A stretch of 64,000 bases of DNA from an uncultured Acidimicrobiia bacterium. GTDB lineage: Bacteria; Actinomycetota; Acidimicrobiia; Spongiisociales; Spongiisociaceae. This document shows positions 57,609 through 64,000 of the stretch, piece by piece; position 1 is the stretch's first letter; each line of letters begins with the position of its first letter. The position numbers and the translations under genes are program-made. Under the pieces are notes generated by a model. It searched no databases. It saw only the letters and a program-made list of their open reading frames with translations, and was not told the origin of the DNA. The stretch covers positions 1,896,548 through 1,960,547 of the forward strand of contig OY282370.1 in the NCBI GenBank assembly GCA_958295745.1. Reading direction: 5' to 3'.

Positions 57609-59180
57609 TCAGCGCTCCACCAGCTTCATCTTGCGGTTGTAGTAGTTGACGACCGCCGACAGGATCAGGCTCACCGCGGCGAAGAAACCCATCCAGATCA
57701 GGAAGACGGCGAGGGCTTGGCCGGTCTGGTTGAAGATGGTCTGGCCTACCTGGACGATCTCTGCGTAGGCCACCGCGATTCCCAGCGAGGTGTTCTTGGC
57801 CAGGTTCAGGTACTGCGACCCCAGCGGCGGGAGGATGATGCGGAAGGCTTGGGGCAGCACCACCAGCCGCATCCTCCGCCCCCTCCGCATACCGAGGGCT
57901 TGGGAGGCCTCGCTCTGGCCCTTGGGTACGGCCATTATCCCGGCCCTCACCAGCTCGGCGATGAAAGCGGTCGTGTAGAGGGTGACCCCCGTCCATATGG
58001 AGAGGTATCCCGGTGAAAAGGCCTTGCCTACTTCTTGCGAATATTGGGCGAATCGGGTGGGGACGACGACTTCGGGCCGGGTGAAGCGCAGGGGGGACCC
58101 ACCCGAGAAGTCGAATCTGGAAGCCAGGAAATCGAAGAGTGGCTCCAGCCCCCAGTTCATGTTGAAGAAGGGGGTTCGACCGAGGACGTGGGAGAGCAGG
58201 GTGTCGCCCGTTCCGCTGATGAACAGCAAGGCGGCGGCTAGGCCGACCACGCCGACCAAGCTCAGGCGGAAATAGTCCTCGTCGGTCATCTTGGCCATGC
58301 CGGCGGGGGTGCGGCGCCGGTCCAGGTAGCCCTTGATGTAATGGAAGGCCGCCCATATGGCCGCCGCCGCCAGCAGGATCTGGAAGACCAGCACCGGCGC
58401 CGCACCCATCGTCCAGGCCAGGGCGGAGAACAACCATCCCAGCACACCCATCACGGGGTGGATGAACCACCCCGCCGCCAGGAACAACACCAGCACCGAG
58501 ACCCCCCAGGCCATGGCGTGGGTTTCTCTGCCTTCGCTTTCCTGGAGGTCGATCCTCCGCCGGTAGACCAGCCGGGCGATCACCGCTCCCGCAATTATCA
58601 GCGCCATGTATTGCCACCGCCCCGCCTGGGGGATGAGCCAGGGGATGGCGATTCCTTTGGGGGAGGGAATGATCCAGCCCGCGCCTGCCCGTTCGGCGGT
58701 CAGGTCGGGGAAGGCGCTGATGATGATCGCCTGCCAGAAGAAGATCTGGACGAGCAGAGGGATGTTGCGGAAGAACTCGATGTATCCGTTGGCGATCCGG
58801 GAAACTATCCAGTTGGAGGAAAGACGGGAAACCCCGATGAGGGTGCCGAGCAAGGTGGCCACGATGATGCCGCTCCACGTGATGCGGAGCATGTTCACCA
58901 TCCCCGCCGCCAGGGCTTCCAGCGAGGTCGCGGGGTCGGTGTTGAATCCTTCCGAGAGTTTTATCCCGGGGGGTTCCCTCAGGAAATCCCAGGAGAAGGA
59001 GATTCCGGTGGCGCGTAGGTTGGCGGTGGCCTGGGTCACCACGATCCAGAAGAGCCAGACGAAAGCCGTCAGGAAAGCTACCTGGACGACCCACTTGAGA
59101 ATGACCTCGTTCCGCCAGAAGGGCGGTCTGGCGTGCTGCGACGCCTTGGGAGGAGGGGGCGGATCTGGGGGCGTTACCAC
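57609..59180 (-). CDS. aapQ: Aap-type amino-acid ABC permease
   Basis: The protein has an N-terminal Pro-rich cytoplasmic stretch, a first TM near residues 30-48, the periplasmic Ile-Ser-Phe-Ser-Trp-Asp-Phe-Leu segment typical of AapQ/BztB, and the C-terminal EAA loop Glu-Ala-Ser-Gln-Ala-Leu-Gly-Met. Between them is an expanded hydrophobic region, making 523 residues against about 400 in typical AapQ. The Phe-Phe-Arg-Asn-Ile-Pro-Leu-Leu-Val-Gln motif is intact. GTG 59180 is the start. A TACAAT -10 lies 50 bp upstream beside the second MITE. Confidence 0.9.
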   Translation of the reverse strand: MVTPPDPPPPPKASQHARPPFWRNEVILKWVVQVAFLTAFVWLFWIVVTQATANLRATGISFSWDFLREPPGIKLSEGFNTDPATSLEALAAGMVNMLRITWSGIIVATLLGTLIGVSRLSSNWIVSRIANGYIEFFRNIPLLVQIFFWQAIIISAFPDLTAERAGAGWIIPSPKGIAIPWLIPQAGRWQYMALIIAGAVIARLVYRRRIDLQESEGRETHAMAWGVSVLVLFLAAGWFIHPVMGVLGWLFSALAWTMGAAPVLVFQILLAAAAIWAAFHYIKGYLDRRRTPAGMAKMTDEDYFRLSLVGVVGLAAALLFISGTGDTLLSHVLGRTPFFNMNWGLEPLFDFLASRFDFSGGSPLRFTRPEVVVPTRFAQYSQEVGKAFSPGYLSIWTGVTLYTTAFIAELVRAGIMAVPKGQSEASQALGMRRGRRMRLVVLPQAFRIILPPLGSQYLNLAKNTSLGIAVAYAEIVQVGQTIFNQTGQALAVFLIWMGFFAAVSLILSAVVNYYNRKMKLVER

Positions 59181-59230
59181 TTTATGTTCCCGGCACTCTC
59201 CCGGATTCTGCCATCCCCCTACGACTTACC

Positions 59231-59236
59231 ATTGTA
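59231..59236 (-). promoter_or_regulatory. -10 element of the aapQMP operon
   Basis: The complement of 59231-59236 is TACAAT, in an A/T-rich patch 51 bp before aapQ. The -35 position would fall inside the MITE end at about 59254-59259, so the insertion has changed or supplied that half of the promoter. Confidence 0.45.
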
Positions 59237-59247
59237 TTTATAGCACC

Positions 59248-59457
59248 TAGGTGGGTAGTTCCAAGGGATGAGGGCATGTTTCTGTGTGAAACGGCCGCGT
59301 CCGGCTGGGACGGGCTTCGAAGACCGGCTCGGCCGCGCCGCGGCGCCTCATCCGTCCGTCGGGGGGTGTGATGGGCGTCTAGCGGTTCGTGCGTTTTGGT
59401 GATGGTGAAGGGGTGTTGGGTGTGAACATCGAGGGTGACCTTGGAATTACCCATCTG
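59248..59457 (+). mobile_element. MITE-like element, copy 2 (210 bp)
   Basis: Terminal repeats TAGGTGGGTAGTTCCAAGG (59248-59266) and CCTTGGAATTACCCATCTG (59439-59457) match those of the 45.5-kb copy and each other except at three positions. Sub-terminal sequences are also shared: GGATGaGGGCATGTT on the left, and GTGTGAACATCG with GGGTGACCTT on the right. The interior differs in length and sequence. It sits between the binding-protein gene and the aapQMP operon. Confidence 0.75.
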
Positions 59458-59470
59458 GGCCAATGGTTCA

Positions 59471-59555
59471 GGTGTCATACGGTTCCGCCCTGCGGCTCCC
59501 TTCAGCGATGACACCCGGGCGCGGAGGAGGGGATGCCGATGGACATCCCCTCCTC
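59471..59555 (-). terminator. Two hairpins downstream of the first binding-protein gene
   Basis: GGTGTCAT/ATGACACC (59471-59478, 59508-59515) and a 12-bp stem GAGGAGGGGATG/CATCCCCTCCTC (59524-59535, 59544-59555; loop 8 nt) follow the stop at 59578 on the minus strand. The second is strong, but no U-run follows, so termination may be partial and allow some read-through toward aapQ. Confidence 0.6.
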
Positions 59556-59577
59556 TTGCTCGATTCTCGGCCCGTGC

Positions 59578-60696
59578 TCAGCGGGCGGGCGGGGCGTAGA
59601 TCAGGCCCCCTTCCGTCCAGCGGGCGTTGGCCGAACCGATCCGGGTGAACCCGAGATCCTCCAGGTTGCGGGTGTAGATCTCGTCGTAGTTGCCGACTTG
59701 GCGGATGGCGTTGGCGAAGGCTTCCGGGTCGATGCCCAGGTGTGACTGCACTTCGTCATCGCTCGCCCCCAGCAAGCGTCCGACTTCGGGGTCAACGGGG
59801 TCGGCGGCCATGGCGTCGACGTTCTGGGAGGTAACGCCCTTCTCATCGGCGATGATCAGTGCATAGACCGCCCAGTTGACAATGTCGCCCCACTCGCTGT
59901 CGTTCTGCCGGTACATGGGACCGAGGGGCTCCTTGGAGATCGGGGTGGTGGGGAAGATGATCCATTCACCCTCGCTGATCTCGCCGTTCGCCACCGCGGA
60001 GAACCGCTCGCCGAACAGGCCGGAACCGTCGGTGGTCACCAGATCGCACGAACCGGCCCGGAACAGCTCCATGGCCTCCGGGAAAGCCTCGACCGTCACC
60101 AGCTCGATTTCGGCCCCTACCTCACGGGCGCCTTCGGTGATGTTCTTCTCGGTGGTGGTTCCGGCGTTGGTGCACAACCGGGCCCCGTCCACATCGGCCA
60201 GGGTCGAAGCATCGGTGAAGCCGAACTCCGCCTTGCCCATGATCTGCTGCCCGTCGAAGAAGGTGGTGGGTCCGAAGTCGCCGCCTATCTCGGAGTCACG
60301 GCTCTGCGTCCAAGTGGTGTTGCGGAACAGCACATCCACCTCGCCGGCAGTGAGGGCGTTGAACCTCTCGGCGGCGGTGAGGCCTACGAACGTGACCGCG
60401 CCGGCGTCGCCGAATATCACCGCGGCCAAGGCCCGGCAGAAATCGGCGTCGAAGCCGTTGTAGGACCCGTCGTCCTGCGGTTCGGAGAACCCTATGGCGC
60501 CGGTGGACACCCCGCATCGCAGCTCGCCGCGGGCCATCACCTCAGACAATGTACCGGCCATCATCGGCTCGGGGGCGGGCGTCGTGGTGGCGGCTGCCGT
60601 GGTGGCGGGCACCGTGGTGGTAGCGGTGTCATCCGCCCCGCCGCAGGCCGCAGCTACCAAGCCGACAGCCAGGAATATCGTTGCTAGTCTTTTCAT
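59578..60696 (-). CDS. aapJ: Amino-acid-binding lipoprotein of the Aap transporter (1)
   Basis: The signal peptide ends in Leu-Val-Ala-Ala-Ala-Cys, a lipobox, so the protein is a membrane-anchored lipoprotein. A Thr/Ala/Pro linker (about 22-45) leads to a periplasmic-binding-protein domain with Gly-Glu-Leu-Arg-Cys-Gly-Val-Ser-Thr, Gly-Phe-Asp-Ala-Asp-Phe-Cys-Arg-Ala and Asn-Thr-Thr-Trp-Thr, the AapJ/BztA signature. It captures L-amino acids and hands them to AapQM. ATG 60696 has GGAGGG upstream. It is followed by hairpins, a MITE and the permease operon. Confidence 0.93.
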   Translation of the reverse strand: MKRLATIFLAVGLVAAACGGADDTATTTVPATTAAATTTPAPEPMMAGTLSEVMARGELRCGVSTGAIGFSEPQDDGSYNGFDADFCRALAAVIFGDAGAVTFVGLTAAERFNALTAGEVDVLFRNTTWTQSRDSEIGGDFGPTTFFDGQQIMGKAEFGFTDASTLADVDGARLCTNAGTTTEKNITEGAREVGAEIELVTVEAFPEAMELFRAGSCDLVTTDGSGLFGERFSAVANGEISEGEWIIFPTTPISKEPLGPMYRQNDSEWGDIVNWAVYALIIADEKGVTSQNVDAMAADPVDPEVGRLLGASDDEVQSHLGIDPEAFANAIRQVGNYDEIYTRNLEDLGFTRIGSANARWTEGGLIYAPPAR

Positions 60697-60722
60697 TTTG
60701 TCTCTGTCCCTCCAAGTTTTTG

Positions 60723-60751
60723 GCGCGCATATGGTGAATTAAAGTGCGCGC
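60723..60751 (-). promoter_or_regulatory. Hairpin between the two binding-protein genes
   Basis: GCGCGCA (60723-60729) and TGCGCGC (60745-60751) form a perfect 7-bp stem with a 15-nt A/T-rich loop, just upstream of the ribosome site of the downstream binding-protein gene. On the minus strand it is followed by a short A-run, so it is not a terminator. It may stabilise the downstream mRNA, which would allow extra binding protein to be made, or it may be an operator. Confidence 0.45.
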
Positions 60752-60832
60752 ACCGTCCTCGTGTTCGGCGATTCTACACCTTTACATCTACATCGGGTAC
60801 ATCTACATCGGGCGGCCGATTCTCCGCGGCTG

Positions 60833-61918
60833 CTAGCGGGCGGGCGGGGCGTATATGAGTCCTCCTTCCGTCCAGCGGGCGTTGGCGGTGCCCTCCCTCG
60901 TGAAGCCGAGCGAGCCGAGGTTGCGGGCGTAGATCTCGTCGTAGTTGCCGACCGCCCGGATGGCGGCGGCGAAGGCGTCCGGCGCTATGCCCAGAGCGGT
61001 CTGGAGCTCGTCGTCGCTGACGCCCAGCAGCCTGGCGACCTCCGGGTCGGAGGGGTTGGCCGTCCGTGCGTCTACGTTCTGGGAGGTAACCCCTTTCTCG
61101 TCCGCGATGATCAGCGCGAACACCGTCCAGTTGACGACGTCGGCCCATCGGCTGTCGTTCTGCCGGTAGACCGGCGCGAGCGGTTCCTTCGAGAAGGGAA
61201 CGGGCGGGAAGATGACCCACTCGCCCTCCTCGATCTCGCCCCGCGCCACGGCGGTGAACCGCTCACCGGCGAGGACGGAATTGTCGGTGGTGAACAGGTC
61301 GCACGAACCGGCCCGGTACAGCTCCAAGGCTTCGGTGAGCGACTCGCCGGTGATCAGATCGATCTCGACGCCGGCGGCGCGGGCCGCCTCGACCATGTTC
61401 TTCTCGGTGGTGGTGCCGGCGTTGGTGCACACCCGGGTCCCGTCTATGTCGGCCGCGGTGGAGCTGTCGGTGAAGAACTCCGCCCGGCCCAGCATCTGCT
61501 GGCCGTCATAGAAGGTGATCGGTCCGAAGTCGACTCCCAGCTCTATGTCCCTGGTCTGGCTCCAAGTGGTGTTGCGGAAGATCACGTCCACGCCGCCGGC
61601 GGCAAGGACTATGAACCGATCGGCCTCTACGGTCACGAACTCCACCGCCTCGGCGTCGCCGAGCACGGCCGCGGCCACCGCCCGGCAGAAGTCGGCGTCG
61701 AAACCGGCGTAGGCGCCGTCGCTCTGCGGCACGGCGAACCCGATCGCGCTGGTCGCCACCCCGCAGCGCAGCGCCCCGCGGGACCTCACGTCGGCCAGCG
61801 TGTCCGAAGCGGGAGGCGCGGCGTCCTGAGCGGAAACCGACCGATCGCCGGTCAGGTGGGCGGCGAAGACGGCCGCCGAGACAACGGCGAATAGCACAGA
61901 GGCGGTTAGGCGTTTCAT
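60833..61918 (-). CDS. aapJ: Amino-acid-binding protein of the Aap transporter (2)
   Basis: A paralogue of the adjacent binding protein with the same core motifs (Gly-Phe-Asp-Ala-Asp-Phe-Cys-Arg-Ala; Phe-Arg-Asn-Thr-Thr-Trp-Ser) and an identical C terminus (Gly-Gly-Leu-Ile-Tyr-Ala-Pro-Pro-Ala-Arg). Unlike the first, its signal peptide has no lipobox Cys (Ser-Val-Ser-Ala-Gln-Asp), so it should be released as a soluble secreted protein. ATG 61918 has AGAGG at 4 nt. Differences around the ligand pocket suggest a second amino acid preference. It is the first gene of the probable transcript. Confidence 0.9.
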   Translation of the reverse strand: MKRLTASVLFAVVSAAVFAAHLTGDRSVSAQDAAPPASDTLADVRSRGALRCGVATSAIGFAVPQSDGAYAGFDADFCRAVAAAVLGDAEAVEFVTVEADRFIVLAAGGVDVIFRNTTWSQTRDIELGVDFGPITFYDGQQMLGRAEFFTDSSTAADIDGTRVCTNAGTTTEKNMVEAARAAGVEIDLITGESLTEALELYRAGSCDLFTTDNSVLAGERFTAVARGEIEEGEWVIFPPVPFSKEPLAPVYRQNDSRWADVVNWTVFALIIADEKGVTSQNVDARTANPSDPEVARLLGVSDDELQTALGIAPDAFAAAIRAVGNYDEIYARNLGSLGFTREGTANARWTEGGLIYAPPAR

Positions 61919-62052
61919 CCGACCTCTACCGGGACCTTCATCGGGTGATACGCATCCTAGACGTTTACAGATACGTACTGGAACTACGGCCTGCCCCCGG
62001 CCGGCGCCGAACAGTCCGCGGTAATTCCCGGGCAACCGGCGTTTCGAGCGGG

Positions 62053-63888
62053 TCAGATGTACTTTCTCACCGACGCCGCCACCCCTTCGGCGTCCAGCGA
62101 ATACATCGCCGTTATCTCGTCTATGTCGCCGTGGGGGATGTGGACGGTGGGCAGTCCCATCACCGCCACGGGTACTTCGGTGGATGCGGAAACCTGATCG
62201 CGGATCGCCTGGCCGATCCCCCCTTCCCTGAGGCCGTCCTCGACCGTGACCACCAACCGGTGGCGGACGGCGTCGCCGATCATCACGGGGTCCAGGGGTT
62301 TGACCACCCGGGGGTCCCACACCGAGCAGCTCACCCCGTCCGCTTCCAACAGGGCGGACGCCTGCCGGACGGTGGCCAGCATCCTGCCCACCCCGATCAG
62401 GCATACATCGGATCCGGCGGCGACGCGGCGGGCGGACAGACCTCTGCCCACCTCTTCCGGCGCGGCGCGGGGGGCGGGGATCTTGGGCCAGCGCAGGGCG
62501 GACGGTCCATCGGTGATGCCCAGCGCCGCGTCCAGCATCACGGCCACCTCCTCGTAGGAGGAAGGGGCGAAGATGGTCATGCCGGGCACTTTGGAGAGCA
62601 ACACCATGTCCAGCAGTCCGTGGTGCGAGGGCCCGTCGTCACCGGTGACCCCCGCCCGGTCGATGCAGAACACCACGGGGCAGCCATGCAGGGCCGTATC
62701 CAGGTTGATCTGGTCGAGCGCCCTGGTCAGGAAGGTCGAGTAGACGGCCACGATCGGGCGCAGGCCCCCCAGCGCCATCCCGGTGGCCATGGTCACGGCG
62801 TGCTGCTCGGCGATGCCGACGTCGAAGGCCCGCTCCGGGAACCTGTCCATGAACGGCAGGATCCCGGTCGAGTCGGGCATGGCGGCGGTCACCGCGACGA
62901 GCTCGGGGCGGCGGCTTCCCAGATCGAGCAGGTGCTCGGCGAAGGCGGCCGTGTAGCTGCCCTCCTTGACCGACGACAGGTCGTGCATGTTCTTGATCGG
63001 GTCGTTCTCGGCCGGGGTGTAGCCGCGGCCCTTCTGGGTGATCACGTGCACCAGGGTCGGCCCCTCGAACAATTTGGCCTTCTCGAGCGCCTCTTCGAGT
63101 CCGGTGATGTCGTGTCCGTTGAAGGGGCCGAAGTAGCGCAGGCCCAGCTGCTCGAAGATGGCGGGCGGGTCCCACATGTGGCGGACGGCCGCCTTGGTGG
63201 CGTTCATACCGCGGCGTAGCATGTTGCCCACCAGCGGGATGGACTCGGCTGTCGCTTCGATCCGGTCCTGACGCCGCATGTACACCGGGTTGGACCGGAT
63301 CTTTATGAGGCTCTTGGTCAGCATCGACACGGTCGGCGCGTAGGAACGCCCGTTGTCGTTGAGGACGATGGTCACGTTGCTGTCCGAGTGGCCGAGGTTG
63401 TTCAATCCTTCCAGGGCCATGCCTCCGGTGAGGGAACCGTCGCCCACCACCGCCACCACCCGCCGGTCCTCGCCGAGGGTCTTGAAGGCCGCCGCCAGGC
63501 CGTGGGCGTAGGAGAGTGCGGTCGAGGCGTGGCTGTTCTCGATCCAGTCGTGCTCCGACTCGCGGCGGCTGGGGTAGCCGGATATTCCCCCGGGGCGCCG
63601 CAGGGTGTCGAAGGAACGGCGGCGGCCGGTCAGCAGCTTGTGGGGGTAGGTCTGATGCCCCGTGTCGAACAGGATGGCGTCGCGGGGGGAGTCGAAGACG
63701 CGGTGCAGGGCGATGGTCAGCTCCACGATTCCCAGGTTCGACCCCAGGTGACCCCCATTTCGGTTGACGATGGCCACCACCAGACGGCGGATCTCGCGTG
63801 CCAGCATGTTCAGATCCCGGGCGTCCAGCCCGCGCAGATCCCCCAGGTCGTGTATACAGTCGAGAACGGGTGTGTTTATCCGGGTCAT
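62053..63888 (-). CDS. dxs: 1-deoxy-D-xylulose-5-phosphate synthase
   Basis: A thiamine-diphosphate enzyme of 611 residues with Asn-Gly-Gly-His-Leu-Gly-Ser-Asn-Leu-Gly near the N terminus, Asp-Thr-Gly-His-Gln, the ThDP motif Gly-Asp-Gly-Ser-Leu-Thr-Gly-Gly-Met-Ala...Leu-Asn-Asp-Asn, and the transketolase-like Val-Gly-Ile-Ala-Glu-Gln-His-Ala with the catalytic Glu. It condenses pyruvate with glyceraldehyde-3-phosphate in the first step of the MEP pathway, to which ispE at 15 kb also belongs. ATG 63888 was chosen because it begins the conserved N terminus. It stands alone on the minus strand. Confidence 0.96.
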   Translation of the reverse strand: MTRINTPVLDCIHDLGDLRGLDARDLNMLAREIRRLVVAIVNRNGGHLGSNLGIVELTIALHRVFDSPRDAILFDTGHQTYPHKLLTGRRRSFDTLRRPGGISGYPSRRESEHDWIENSHASTALSYAHGLAAAFKTLGEDRRVVAVVGDGSLTGGMALEGLNNLGHSDSNVTIVLNDNGRSYAPTVSMLTKSLIKIRSNPVYMRRQDRIEATAESIPLVGNMLRRGMNATKAAVRHMWDPPAIFEQLGLRYFGPFNGHDITGLEEALEKAKLFEGPTLVHVITQKGRGYTPAENDPIKNMHDLSSVKEGSYTAAFAEHLLDLGSRRPELVAVTAAMPDSTGILPFMDRFPERAFDVGIAEQHAVTMATGMALGGLRPIVAVYSTFLTRALDQINLDTALHGCPVVFCIDRAGVTGDDGPSHHGLLDMVLLSKVPGMTIFAPSSYEEVAVMLDAALGITDGPSALRWPKIPAPRAAPEEVGRGLSARRVAAGSDVCLIGVGRMLATVRQASALLEADGVSCSVWDPRVVKPLDPVMIGDAVRHRLVVTVEDGLREGGIGQAIRDQVSASTEVPVAVMGLPTVHIPHGDIDEITAMYSLDAEGVAASVRKYI

Positions 63889-64000
63889 CTCGGCCTGACT
63901 GGGGGCGGCCCGCCCAGGGTAACCCGTTCCCGGACTCCGACAGGCGCCGGGGCGGGTCACCGCGACGCGGCCGCCAACAGGCGCGGCCTCACGTACAGCT

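Noticed and set aside
59182-59514. Possible peptide encoded by the MITE on the minus strand
   Set aside because: Between the two copies the differences change most amino acids and the interior lengths differ, so there is no sign of selection for a protein.

Overview
The window looks like chromosomal DNA of a high-GC actinobacterium, most plausibly of the Acidimicrobiia type. The evidence is a WhiB regulator, Ku, a DUF3107-like protein, lipoproteins with long Thr/Ala/Pro linkers, frequent GTG starts, and many TANNNT -10 hexamers 6-10 nt before start codons, as expected for leaderless transcripts. This placement is inferred from gene content, not from a marker-gene comparison.

Region by region. 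1-5.3 kb: the end of a translin-family gene, tRNA-Ala, a ferredoxin, two membrane proteins and a D-amino-acid dehydrogenase/proline racemase pair. 5.3-12.6 kb: secreted repeat proteins, a phosphohexomutase, succinate-semialdehyde dehydrogenase and a lipoprotein. 12.6-18.9 kb: a housekeeping run (rsmI, tatD, rsmA, ispE, tRNA-Gln, glmU, prs, yjbQ). 18.9-24.5 kb is accessory: a (CT)14 microsatellite before a zinc-ribbon peptide, hicA followed by four hicB genes, a LysM protein, whiB with two decayed tandem copies, Ku, and duplicated hairpin/tRNA-Arg segments. 24.6-33.2 kb: lysA-hom-thrC and rho-rpmE-DUF1385-prfA. 33.2-37.4 kb: a graveyard (vsr with a nonsense codon, a frameshifted cytosine methyltransferase, an mrp fragment) next to an intact Type IIG-like restriction-modification gene. 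37.5-41.3 kb: a 2-hydroxyacid dehydrogenase diverging from a probable selenoprotein, then glutaredoxin, menB and a broken vapBC. 41.3-51.9 kb: a catabolic-looking cluster (two creatinase-like M24 proteins, Gfo/Idh oxidoreductase, cysteine hydrolase, Zn alcohol dehydrogenase, DegT aminotransferase, TIM-barrel-like protein, EamA transporter) interrupted by a MITE and an S-layer-homology gene with a poly-G tract. 52-54 kb: NfeD/stomatin. 54.4-61.9 kb: an Aap-type amino acid ABC transporter with a permease fused to a J-like domain. 62-63.9 kb: dxs.

The observations most worth following are: an in-frame TGA aligned with the first Cys of a CxxC motif in a glycine/sarcosine/D-proline reductase B-like protein, followed by a SECIS-like hairpin; a G9 tract that puts an SLH surface protein out of frame with its signal peptide; a hicA toxin gene followed by an A-B-A-B array of HicB proteins; a J-domain/ABC-permease fusion; and a two-copy TIR element (MITE) sitting in two promoters.
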